Part shown: one piece after another, positions 1 through 7,901 of the stretch
How positions within the stretch are numbered: position 1 is the first letter of the stretch
Layout: each line of letters starts with the position of its first letter
NCBI GenBank assembly: GCA_030430975.1
Contig: JAUIKB010000015.1
Span: 1 to 19,184 of the forward strand
Direction: 5' to 3'
Source of the DNA: Polyangia bacterium
Lineage (GTDB): Bacteria; Myxococcota_A; Polyangia; Polyangiales; Polyangiaceae
Length of the DNA stretch: 19,184 nucleotides
Notes under the pieces: generated by a model
Told to the model about the DNA's origin: nothing
The model's input: only the letters and a program-made list of their open reading frames with translations
The model's database searches: none
Program-made: the position numbers and the translations under genes

Positions 1-40
1 GCATGTTACATTTGTGTTTCGGGATGCGGTATGGTGACGC

Positions 41-925
41 ATGTCGCCGTTCGTCAAGTCCTTCGCCAAGTCTCACTCTGTCCTAAGTACCGAGCTGTTC
101 CGTCTCGGAGGATCGCCCGTTTCGCTTGCAACGCTCCTGATCGTTGCGGTGCTTGTGGCGATTGCGTTCATCGTATCCTGGGCGGTTCGGGCGGCCGTTC
201 AGCGCGGTCTGAAGATGCGAGGAATTCAAACCGACCGCGGCGTCGGAACAGGTCTGAAGATTCTGCACTACACGATCGTGTTCGTCGGCATTGCGATCGC
301 GATGCAGACGGCCGGCATTAAGTTGACCGCCCTATTCGCGGCGGGCGCGATGTTCGCGGTCGGGTTGGGTTTGGCACTGCAGTCGATCGCGCAGAACCTG
401 ATTTCCGGTCTCGTACTGATCATGGAGCGCGCAATTAAGCCGGGCGAGATTCTGATCGTGAACGACAAGCCGGCCAAGGTCATCGAGGCATCGATGCGTG
501 CCACGCTCGTGCAGACCCGAGACGGAGAGGACATCATCGTTCCGAACTCGAGCCTGATTCAGAATTCACTCACGTCGCTTGCGTATCGCGAGCCCCATTT
601 TCGTTTACGGGTAACGGTGGGCGTCGCCTACGAGAGCGATATGGCGTCGGTCAGAACGGCGCTGCTCGAAGCGGCCAACGAGCAGGAGTGGAGGGCCGCG
701 GACAAGGAAGTCCAAGCCATGATGCTCGACTTTGGCGACTCGAGCGTCGTGTGGGAGGTCGCAGTGTGGACGACCGACCCGTGGAACGCTCGGTTCTACG
801 CGGGGGAGCTAAGGGAAGCTATTTGGTTCGCCTTGAAGCGCCATTCGCTCACGATCGCCTTCCCGCAGCTCGATCTTCACGTGGACGACGAGCTCCGTGA
901 GGCGTTGGCCAAACGCGCCGCATGA
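41..925 (+). CDS. MscS-family small-conductance mechanosensitive channel
   Basis: Predicted 294-residue inner-membrane channel that opens under membrane tension and releases small solutes on hypo-osmotic shock. Three hydrophobic segments are visible at about residues 26-53, 67-92 and 95-130. The third is the Ala/Gly-rich pore helix of the family (AGAMFAVGLGLALQSIAQN, then ISGL). A beta domain follows, with the typical stretch ending in DGEDIIVPNSSLIQ (about 161-174), and then the alpha/beta cytoplasmic domain. The length is close to E. coli MscS (286 residues), so this is the minimal three-helix type without extra sensor domains. The ATG at 41 fits the family; an ATG at 31 lies in another frame. 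The following enzyme gene starts 18-39 bases downstream on the same strand, so the two may be co-transcribed. Family assignment is firm; conductance and ion preference cannot be read from sequence. Confidence 0.93.
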   Translation: MSPFVKSFAKSHSVLSTELFRLGGSPVSLATLLIVAVLVAIAFIVSWAVRAAVQRGLKMRGIQTDRGVGTGLKILHYTIVFVGIAIAMQTAGIKLTALFAAGAMFAVGLGLALQSIAQNLISGLVLIMERAIKPGEILIVNDKPAKVIEASMRATLVQTRDGEDIIVPNSSLIQNSLTSLAYREPHFRLRVTVGVAYESDMASVRTALLEAANEQEWRAADKEVQAMMLDFGDSSVVWEVAVWTTDPWNARFYAGELREAIWFALKRHSLTIAFPQLDLHVDDELREALAKRAA

Positions 926-964
926 GCTAGCGTACGCCCGGCCTTGAGTGCCGGAAAGCAGGAT

Positions 965-2944
965 GTGAGCGACGCGCGACCAGCGCTGGTGTCCGTCGGT
1001 GTAGCCGTAGGCGCGGTGTGGGCGATCGGTGACAGCGTGACTCGCAGCGAGTGGGGTTCGGTCCCGGGACGGTGGCACGGGCTGGCCCTGTGTCTGTATC
1101 TCCTCGGCGGCGGCGCGGTTTTGGGGATGCTCGCTTTGGCGCTTCGCGTCGCGACTCGCACCCGCCTTTTGCGCTGGGCGTTCGCGGGCGCTTTCACGGT
1201 GCTCGTGTGCGTGCTTGTCCTCGTGTCGCGCGCCGGTTCGCTGTCCGTCGCAGGGAGCGCACGAGCAGCGCTCACGAGTCTGGCATACGCGGCCGTTTTT
1301 GTCGCTAGCGCAGCAGTCACGATGCGCTGGATTGCATCGGGTGGCATTCGGCGACGTGGCATGGTCGCGGTGGCTTTGGGGGTGACGCTTTACGTCGACC
1401 TAACCGTGTTGGTGAGTCTGTACGAGTGGGCACACCGCCTGCTGGAGTGCGGCGCGGCAGGCCTGACAGCGGCGCTAGCGCGGGATGGCTTGTCACGGCG
1501 GCCGCGATTGCGAGCCGCCTTGACGTTCATCGGTGCGGTTTGCGCATTGACCGGCATCGCTGCGTTGCCGTGGCGCGAAGCGTTCTTGGACGAAGCCTCG
1601 TATCTGGAGCAACAGCCTCGTTATCTCGGTCGGGCGGTGATGCGAGTCGAGAGCCTATTTACTAAACGCCCGATCGCCACCCGAGACTCGAGCGCAGCGG
1701 CTCCCAGTTCTTCCGCAGACGTCGAAGAAGACATTCCGCAAGTCGATCCGAAGTGGCGCGACCCACCTCCCGAGTCGGCGGCGGCCTGGGCAGCCAGTCA
1801 CCGAGTTCGTCGCGATAGGCGGTTCAACGTGATCGTCTATTACGTGGATTCACTGCGCGCCGACGTGGCCTTCGATCCGAAGGTCATGCCCAATGTCGCC
1901 GCGTTTGCTGATGCTAACATCAGCTTTCGCCGCGCTTACGCTACCGGTAGCGACACGGTTAACTCATTGCCCGCGCTGCTCCACGGTCGAGTCAATGCAC
2001 CGTTTCACGACCAGGATCTGTTGTCGGTTGCCGACCGCGCGCACGTTCGCCGGCGTTTGGTGATCGCTCAGTCAGCCTCGCGCTTCTTGTTGAACCAGTT
2101 GCCCGGGTTCGCCTGGCCCGAGCGGATCGAGGTCCCGGACCACGCGCCCGACCGCAAAGTGTGGGGGTACGGGGCAGACCAGTCGACAGCCGGTCAGATC
2201 GTCGACGCAGGACTAACCTTCATCGAGCAGGCCGAGGGGGAACCGTACCTGCTCTGGCTCTTCAACTTCGACGTTCACGCTTGGCGAGAGTTGACGAAGG
2301 AGTTCTTGGACGAGCGCGCGACCGCGCTGCGCGTGCCGAAACAGGGCGCGCTCGATTGGCGGTACCGAGTGAGCGCTCGATCCGTGGATGAACAGTTCGC
2401 CCGTTTGATGCAAGAACTCAAAGCCAGCGGCGCGCTGCAAAACACGGCCGTGGTTTTCGTAGCCGACCACGGTGAGGCCGTCGGTGAAAACGGCTTTTGG
2501 ATGCACTCCACGCACCTCTGGGAATCGCTCGTGCGCGTGCCCTTGATCATGCGCGTACCAGGCGTAGGGAAAGCGAGAATCGACAAGCCGGTGTCGGGCG
2601 TGGACGTGGGAGTGACGCTAGCGCGGTGTTTTGACCCTGCCGCCGACCTGATGGACTTTCACGGAGACGATCTGATGAGTTTCGTCGGCGACCCGAAGCT
2701 GGCGCGGCGACTGCCGATCGTCATGATGGCCCAAACCAAAACGACGACGACGCGTATTGGCCTGGTCGAGGACCGCTGGCGCCTGGTGTTGCCGATGGAG
2801 TCAAGGCGACCGACCTTGTTCGATGCCACGCAGCCAAAGTCAGACGAGCGCAACTTGGTGTCGAAGCATCGGTCGCGCGCCGCGCGAATGACGAGCGAAC
2901 TGCTCAATAGTCCGGTGGCGATAGGCAAGTCGCTGTCGAAATAA
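965..2944 (+). CDS. Membrane-anchored sulfatase/phosphoethanolamine-transferase-fold enzyme
   Basis: About 659 residues. The N-terminal third has about five hydrophobic segments (roughly residues 10-25, 45-65, 75-95, 105-125, 135-155) plus one near 185-205. A charged linker and a periplasmic alkaline-phosphatase-superfamily domain follow from about residue 286. Metal-site motifs are visible: YYVDSLRAD (Asp295), VADHGEAVGENG (Asp501-His502), and MHSTHLWES. In the nucleophile loop (GSDTVNSLPALLHGR) a Thr (codon 1955-1957) occupies the place of the Cys/Ser that becomes formylglycine in true sulfatases. Thr is the nucleophile in LtaS- and EptA-type transferases, so transfer of a head group to an envelope lipid or glycan is more likely than sulfate ester hydrolysis; the substrate is unknown. 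The start could be TTG at 944; I prefer GTG at 965, preceded by GGAAAG. The gene ends 7 bases before the convergent lipoprotein gene. Confidence 0.8.
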   Translation: MSDARPALVSVGVAVGAVWAIGDSVTRSEWGSVPGRWHGLALCLYLLGGGAVLGMLALALRVATRTRLLRWAFAGAFTVLVCVLVLVSRAGSLSVAGSARAALTSLAYAAVFVASAAVTMRWIASGGIRRRGMVAVALGVTLYVDLTVLVSLYEWAHRLLECGAAGLTAALARDGLSRRPRLRAALTFIGAVCALTGIAALPWREAFLDEASYLEQQPRYLGRAVMRVESLFTKRPIATRDSSAAAPSSSADVEEDIPQVDPKWRDPPPESAAAWAASHRVRRDRRFNVIVYYVDSLRADVAFDPKVMPNVAAFADANISFRRAYATGSDTVNSLPALLHGRVNAPFHDQDLLSVADRAHVRRRLVIAQSASRFLLNQLPGFAWPERIEVPDHAPDRKVWGYGADQSTAGQIVDAGLTFIEQAEGEPYLLWLFNFDVHAWRELTKEFLDERATALRVPKQGALDWRYRVSARSVDEQFARLMQELKASGALQNTAVVFVADHGEAVGENGFWMHSTHLWESLVRVPLIMRVPGVGKARIDKPVSGVDVGVTLARCFDPAADLMDFHGDDLMSFVGDPKLARRLPIVMMAQTKTTTTRIGLVEDRWRLVLPMESRRPTLFDATQPKSDERNLVSKHRSRAARMTSELLNSPVAIGKSLSK

Positions 2945-2951
2945 GAGACCT

Positions 2952-3314
2952 TCAGTCCTCGCGTTCGTCAATGTAGCTCACATCGAGGTAGCTGAAGTAC
3001 TGCCAGCCGCGGCACGTCGGTTCGCCGGTGGGGCACGTGTTGACGTAGTCCATATCCGAACACGAACAGCGGAGCTCGCCATCGACAAACATGCGGCATT
3101 TCTCGAGCGCGCACTCCATCGCCCACAGGCGGCCGGCACTGTCTCGCGCTTCGAGGACGCAGCCGCGATCGCGTACTCGCGCCACCGTCGGCGACAGCGG
3201 GGCACCGCTGGGACCGCAGCTATTGGCCGCCTCGCTTTCGATGTCCGTCCGTGCGCCGCAGCCGCCGGTGACCAGAAGTAGCCCAAAAACAAACGAGCTG
3301 ACGGTCCGAATCAC
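2952..3314 (-). CDS. Small Cys-rich putative lipoprotein
   Basis: A 120-residue protein that I do not recognise. It begins with a short lipoprotein-type signal (MIRTVSSFVFGLLLVTGGC; predicted lipidated Cys19). The lipobox is slightly atypical because Thr-Gly-Gly precedes the Cys. The mature part has eight further cysteines, an even number that suggests disulfides in an exported domain, and ends in an acidic tail (IDERED). There is no long Gly/Ser linker, unlike the three lipoproteins upstream. An in-frame TAG just upstream restricts the start to TTG 3317 or GTG 3314; neither has a strong ribosome binding site, and I chose GTG. It is the last gene of the - strand run and lies about 80 bases beyond the decayed cusA copy. 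Function unknown. Confidence 0.62.
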   Translation of the reverse strand: MIRTVSSFVFGLLLVTGGCGARTDIESEAANSCGPSGAPLSPTVARVRDRGCVLEARDSAGRLWAMECALEKCRMFVDGELRCSCSDMDYVNTCPTGEPTCRGWQYFSYLDVSYIDERED

Positions 3315-3392
3315 CAAGTGCGTCTAGGCGAAGCTTGCGGGCGAGTCAATGTGACGTCGTTTGCTCGCTTCAGAATATCTGTATGAGAAACG

Positions 3393-5123
3393 CTATGGGC
3401 TCCGTGTCGCCGGTGCGCGAAGTTCGCGTTCTTTCTGCGCGCACCACAGCGTGGGGATAACCAGCAGCGTCACGACTTCGATCGCCATGCCGCCGAGCAA
3501 TGGCAGCGTCAATGGGACCATCACGTCCGAGCCGCGGCCTGTCGACGTGATGACGGGAAGCAGCGCCAAGACGGTCGTCGCTGTAGTCATCATGCAGGCT
3601 CGGACGCGACGCTGGGCGGCCTCCACCGTCAACTCGCGAACATCCTTCGTTGCGGTTAACGTCGCGTCAGCGAAACGCTGTTTCAGATACGTTGCCATGA
3701 TCACGCCGTCGTCGGTCGCGATACCGACGAGGGCGATGAAACCGACCCACACGGCGACGCTTAAGTGGACGGTGTGGACTTGGAACAGCTCGCGAAAACT
3801 CGCCCCGAATAGCGTGATGTCGAGAAACCAAGGTTGCGCGTACAGCCACACCAGTACGAAGCCACCGCTGACCGCGACCGCCACGCCGGAGAACACGAAT
3901 AGGGTCGTGCTCACGCGGCGGAACTGTAGATAGATCAGTGTGAAGATGAGCACCAGCGCGAGGGGTACGAGCAGCTTGAGTGTGCTTTCGCTGCGAAGCT
4001 GGTTCTCGTAGCTACCCGCGAACGCGTACGTAACGCCGGTCGGCAGCGCCATCTCGCCTGACGACTGGCGCGCCGCCAAGTAGCCACTGACGGCCTCGAC
4101 GGTGGTGGTGGCGTCCTGGTTGGGCAGCTTGTCGAAGACGACGTAGGCGGTGAGGAACGTGTCCTCGCTTTTGATCACCTGCGGGCCGCGTCTGTAACGC
4201 ACGTTCGCTAGTTGGCCTAGCGGAATTGAGTGTCCGAGTGGGCTGGGCACCTGCATCCGCTTGATGGCCTCGACGGAGTTGCGTTCCTCGCGCATGTAAC
4301 GGAGCAACACGGGGTAGCGCGCCCGTCCCTCGACCGTTCGTGTCACGACGCGTCCCCCGATGCCGGTCTGAATCACGTCCTGCACGGACGCGATTGAAAT
4401 GTTGTGACGAGCGATTTCCTGACGGTTGGGAACGATCTCTAGGTACGGCTTTCCGACGATTCGGTCAGCCACCACCGTCCCGGGCCGCAAGCCAGGCGCG
4501 CGTTTGAGCTCGGCTTCGAGAAGCTGAGCAGCGCGCTCGAGTCGTTCGAGATCGGGCGCGCGCACCTTGATGCCGAGCGGCGCGCGCATGCCGCTTTGCA
4601 GCATGACGATGCGCGTTGCGATCGGCATGAGTTCGGGAGCGCTGGTCAGCCCGGGTGCCGCCGCAGCTTTCTGAATCTCTCGCCAGATGTCGTCGGCGCT
4701 CTTGATGTGGTCGCGCCATTGTCGAACGCGCTGGCCGTCCGCGTCGATGCGGTACTCGGGTTTGTAGTTCACGACCGTTTCGAACATCGAGATCGGCGCG
4801 GGGTCGAGGGCGGAGTCCGCACGGCCGAGCTTGCCGACGGCGACATCGACCTCTGGGATCGCTGCGATCGCTGCGTCGAGTCGCTGTAGTTGAGCTTGCG
4901 CTTCGCCGATCGACGCGTGCGGCATCGTCGTCGGCATGTACAGGTACGAGCCCTCATCGAACGGGGGCATGAACTCGCGACCCAAGCCGGGCAGCTTGTG
5001 AGCCAGTGCCACGACCGTTCGATTCGTTCGCCACCGCGTTTCCCGAAGCATCGCGGCCTTCGAGCGTGTACCAAAACACCTGGCCCAGAGCCGTCGCGTC
5101 CGGCCCGAGCGTCGCGGAGGCAT
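3393..5123 (-). pseudogene. C-terminal half of a second CusA/CzcA-type RND pump (truncated)
   Basis: An open frame of up to 576 codons. From NRTVVALAHK (Asn codon at 5024) to the end it aligns with residues 706-1249 of the intact pump at 8772-12521, at roughly 85% identity by eye and almost without gaps. It keeps the second periplasmic porter domain and the last five or so membrane helices, including the VGIATDDGVIMATYL and RVRACMMTTATT segments. It lacks everything corresponding to residues 1-116 and 181-705 of the intact protein, so it cannot form a complete 12-helix pump. The first 30 or so codons (5123 to about 5030) are not cusA sequence in this frame; they read through a remnant of the N-terminal part in the wrong frame. 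If translated, the start would be one of the internal ATGs, such as 5051 or the Met before PPFDEG. Differences from the intact copy fall mainly at third codon positions. Confidence 0.8.
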
Positions 5124-5225
5124 CGGGCGGCAGGGTTCCCGGGGGCAGCGACGCCGGCTTCTCTAAGATGCGCGAACGCGACCAGTAGAACTCGACGTCG
5201 GGCTCGAAGACGATATAGATCGTGG
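5035..5225 (-). pseudogene. Remnant of the N-terminal part of the second cusA
   Basis: Read on the - strand in the frame starting at 5223, this piece encodes TIYIVFEPDVEFYWSRSRIL, continues to YTLEGRD and ends at about SGNAV. It matches residues 117-180 of the intact CusA-type pump (DNA 11982-12173), which reads TIYVIFEQDVEFYWSRSRIL and so on. Homology stops abruptly at about 5224 on the upstream side; there is no start codon and no first 116 codons. Downstream, at about 5025-5034, it runs straight into the segment equivalent to residue 706, one base out of frame. Two deletions therefore explain the locus: loss of the 5' end, and an internal loss of about 525 codons. Annotate together with the pseudogene at 3393-5123. 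Confidence 0.82.
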
Positions 5226-5394
5226 GACCGGGCGCGCACGCGTCTCCGAGGGCTTATCGCTCACGTCGTTAGCTCCGCAAGGCGCGCGCTAAGATGGAGC
5301 GTACCGGTCGCCTGTCGGGACGAGGCGTGAAGGGCGTCCTCCTCGAGGGTACCCTCAAGCGGCTGTCCGAGACTCTCGCGCTAGGTACGTGCCT

Positions 5395-5985
5395 TCAGTT
5401 GGTACAGACGCTGCAGTTGGAGAACAGGCAGGAGCTGAGCTGATCCGCAGTGTCGGACGTGTTGGTGAAGGCGTAAAGACAGGGCACGCCACCGCCACCG
5501 CGAAGACACGAGCGCATCGTGTCGAGGGGTGTTGCGCAAAAGGCGCCCGCCTCGCAGAGTTCGACGATAGGGCAACACTCTGTCGCCATGCACGTCAGGC
5601 AGGCGTTGTCGTTACCTTCATCGCAGGCCGCGCCGCCGCTGCCGGCCATGCTGCCGCCGCTGCCGGCCATGCTTCCGCCGCTGCCAGCCACGCTTCCGCC
5701 GCTGCCAGCCACGCTGCCGCCGGCGCCGGCCATGCCGCCGCTGCCAGCCGCGCCAGCGCCAGCGTTCCCACCCGCAGGATTGCCACCTGAGCCTCCGCTG
5801 GTACTCCCGGCCTGGCCGCTGCCCGCGGCACCGCCTCCGCCGACCGCGCCGCTGCCGGACTGCCCGCCCGCTCCGGCGCCGGCGCTACCGCCGCCCCCCG
5901 GAGCGTTGGTGCTGTCGCTGGTGGAGCCGTCGCACGCGATGGCGCCCAAGAAGCAAGCTGTCGTGATGAGAAAGAGTTTGCGCAT
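5395..5985 (-). CDS. Gly/Ala/Ser-rich lipoprotein with Cys-rich C-terminal domain
   Basis: A 196-residue predicted outer-surface or periplasmic lipoprotein. The signal is MRKLFLITTACFLGAIAC, with Cys18 the likely lipidated residue. Residues about 30-118 are almost only Gly, Ala and Ser with occasional Asn, Pro, Met and Val, a flexible spacer that includes four tandem seven-residue units (see the repeat at 5641-5724). The last 77 residues contain 12 cysteines, including a Cys-Cys pair in ACLTCMATECCPIVELC, consistent with a small disulfide-bonded domain. The ATG at 5985 has CAGGG at 5992-5996 on the coding strand. It lies 37 bases after the propeller lipoprotein and is probably co-transcribed with it. 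I know this architecture from myxobacterial genomes but cannot name a function; adhesion or substrate binding would be guesses. Confidence 0.75.
   Translation of the reverse strand: MRKLFLITTACFLGAIACDGSTSDSTNAPGGGGSAGAGAGGQSGSGAVGGGGAAGSGQAGSTSGGSGGNPAGGNAGAGAAGSGGMAGAGGSVAGSGGSVAGSGGSMAGSGGSMAGSGGAACDEGNDNACLTCMATECCPIVELCEAGAFCATPLDTMRSCLRGGGGVPCLYAFTNTSDTADQLSSCLFSNCSVCTN
5641..5724 (-). repeat. Four tandem 21-bp units coding for GS(V/M)AGSG
   Basis: Four consecutive 21-base units (5641-5661, 5662-5682, 5683-5703, 5704-5724) differ from each other at only a few positions. On the coding (-) strand they give the peptide GSVAGSG twice and GSMAGSG twice, inside the Gly-rich spacer of the lipoprotein at 5395-5985. 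The period is a multiple of three, so gain or loss of units would lengthen or shorten the spacer without a frameshift. Confidence 0.85.
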
Positions 5986-6022
5986 GTGTTGCCCTGACCT
6001 GTCGTCGTTAAGCGCCCGGTTT

Positions 6023-7717
6023 CTACCGGACGATTAGATTGTCCTCGTCCCAGCGTCCCGGTGGGATGTTGTTCGCATTGAGCGGGAAACTGCCGCTGCC
6101 GTCGAGCGCGCCGACCCACAGCTGGTGGGTGACTTCGCTCGGCGCGCCGGCGTCGCGAACTTCAAACACGACTTGCTGATTGTCCGGACTGGGAACGAAC
6201 ATGAATGTCCAGCCGCCGCCGGCTTCGGCATCGTGCACCTGGACCCAATCACCGCCAGTCAAGGACACCGAGTAGACGCCTGGGTGTGCTTGGCCTGCGC
6301 TGGCGGTGAAGACGACGCGCTGGCGGTCGGGGGTGAGCTTGAGCCGCTCTGTGACCAAGTCCTGCCCCAGGGTGGCGCGAGCACCGTCATAGGTTGAGCT
6401 GACCAGCGCCCCGTCAGCCACGAATACGGTATGGGTATCGGTCAGGGTCGTGGTGTTGGCGACACCGACGGTCGAGTTCGCCGTCAGCTGCGTCGACGTT
6501 CCTCCCGTCGGTGTGGTGGCGTACAGCTGGTAGTCCGACTGGTACACGACGTGGGTGCCGTCGGGGCTGAGCCAGAGCGGCCCTGCATCGATGTCGCCGC
6601 TGAGGCGCACTGAATCAGTGCCGTCGAGTCGCGTTGAATAGACCGACCACGTCCACGGCACGTCTTCGATCGCGCGGTAGATCACGCGATCGTCGCCGGG
6701 CGTGAGTACCGGGTCGAACACTCGGCCTTGCAGCAACGTGCGGTTCAGCTTCGTCGTCCCGTCGGCGCCGCCGTGAAAGAGCTCGCGCTGCGAAAAGTAA
6801 ACCGCTGTTGGCGCCGCGTCGTTGACGATGACCGCTTGGATCCCCGTTAATTCGGAGGTTGTCGCGATCTTGATTTGCTCGGCGCCGTCGAGGCTGGCGA
6901 CGAAGATGCCGGAGTCCGCGTCCGGGCGCTCCGTCATGTATCCGACGTATTTCCCGTCTCGCGACAGGCTGAAGTAGGAGTTGACCCAGCCCGCCGCCAG
7001 TTGGGTCAGGTTGCCGCCGTCGACGTCCACCACGTACAGAGATCGCCCGCCGGCGTTATCGTACGCCGTGTAGACGACGCGCTGTCCGTCCGGCGTGATC
7101 TGCAGGAGTGTAACACTTAACGTGTCGTGGCTGAGTTCGGCGAGCCCAGTTCCGTCGGTGCGGACGGAGTACAAGTCGGTGCCGTCGTCTCGGTCCACGG
7201 CCGCGCTGTAGACGACGCGCCCGCTGGTCGCGACCGCAAAACGCCCGATGTAGCCCCCGTCGATCAACGGTTGCGTGAGCTGTTTGGGCTGGGCGCTTGG
7301 ATCCAGCGCAATTGAATAGATAGCCTCGTCCGTGCGGTAGTACGCCTGAATCGGCTGACAGACACCGGAGACGCACGAGCCGCTATCGCATGGCGTCCCG
7401 TTGTTCACGGGCTCATGGCTGCATTGACCGGATTCGCACGCGTCGTCGGTGCACTCGTTGTCGTCGTTGCATCCGGTGGCATCGCTGCACTCCGCGACCG
7501 AGCCGCCCGCGCCACTGGCTGCGCCGGCTCCGCCAGTTCCGCCGAGGCCGGCTGCTCCGCCGACCGTGGAGCCTCCGTTGCCGGCGGTCGTGGTCCCGCC
7601 CGCGCCGCCGGTGTTGCCATCGCCGTCGGTTACGGTGACCGCCTCCCCACACGCGACGATAAGAAAGGTGCCGAGGGCGACGCCAGCGATCGGTCTATAT
7701 CTGTTGTGAAATTGCAT
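6023..7717 (-). CDS. Lipoprotein with Cys-rich segment and TolB-like beta-propeller
   Basis: A 564-residue exported protein. The signal ends in the lipobox LIVAC (Cys23). A Gly/Ser/Thr-rich spacer (about 33-73) is followed by a compact segment with eight cysteines (77-120) of the type CNDDNECTDDACESGQC, common in myxobacterial surface proteins and possibly calcium-binding. From about residue 125 to the end come repeated PD40/WD40-like blades, recognisable by SRDGKYVGYMT, SPDGTHVVYQS, TPDRQRVVFTA and SPDNQQVVFEV, with recurring D/S-G-T/A loops. This matches the TolB/DPP6-type propeller fold, which binds proteins or ligands and has no catalytic motif here. The ATG at 7717 has GAGGG at 7723-7727, a good spacing. 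It sits between two other Gly-rich lipoproteins on the same strand. Ligand unknown; nothing ties it directly to metal resistance except position. Confidence 0.82.
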   Translation of the reverse strand: MQFHNRYRPIAGVALGTFLIVACGEAVTVTDGDGNTGGAGGTTTAGNGGSTVGGAAGLGGTGGAGAASGAGGSVAECSDATGCNDDNECTDDACESGQCSHEPVNNGTPCDSGSCVSGVCQPIQAYYRTDEAIYSIALDPSAQPKQLTQPLIDGGYIGRFAVATSGRVVYSAAVDRDDGTDLYSVRTDGTGLAELSHDTLSVTLLQITPDGQRVVYTAYDNAGGRSLYVVDVDGGNLTQLAAGWVNSYFSLSRDGKYVGYMTERPDADSGIFVASLDGAEQIKIATTSELTGIQAVIVNDAAPTAVYFSQRELFHGGADGTTKLNRTLLQGRVFDPVLTPGDDRVIYRAIEDVPWTWSVYSTRLDGTDSVRLSGDIDAGPLWLSPDGTHVVYQSDYQLYATTPTGGTSTQLTANSTVGVANTTTLTDTHTVFVADGALVSSTYDGARATLGQDLVTERLKLTPDRQRVVFTASAGQAHPGVYSVSLTGGDWVQVHDAEAGGGWTFMFVPSPDNQQVVFEVRDAGAPSEVTHQLWVGALDGSGSFPLNANNIPPGRWDEDNLIVR

Positions 7718-7901
7718 CGGAACCCTCGCTGCCTAGCCATAGCCTCGTCGGCTGCCAGTGGCACGCGATTCAGACCGATTCGCAGGGTATTCGCAAGTGG
7801 CTGTGCCGGTATGCGCCAAACCTGACTTTCGGATCATGGGATGAGCCTCTGCGCTGGTCCAACTCACGCGGTAGCTTGGGCGCCGGGGCAGGGTGCGGGG
7901 T

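Noticed and set aside
5345..5356. 12-bp palindrome GAGGGTACCCTC between the pseudogene and a lipoprotein gene
   Set aside because: It has a GGGTACCC core resembling metal-regulator sites, but it is isolated, lacks spacer and flank symmetry, and stands downstream of a gene rather than at a promoter; chance is likely.
5641..5724. CRISPR-like short repeats
   Set aside because: The units are directly adjacent with no spacers, and are coding repeats of a Gly-rich linker.
5519..6037. Pro/Ala/Leu-rich + strand frame that looks like a repeat protein
   Set aside because: It is the mirror of the Gly-rich spacer of the - strand lipoprotein. The - strand frame has a lipobox, a ribosome binding site and paired cysteines. 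The same holds for 8161-8670 (+).
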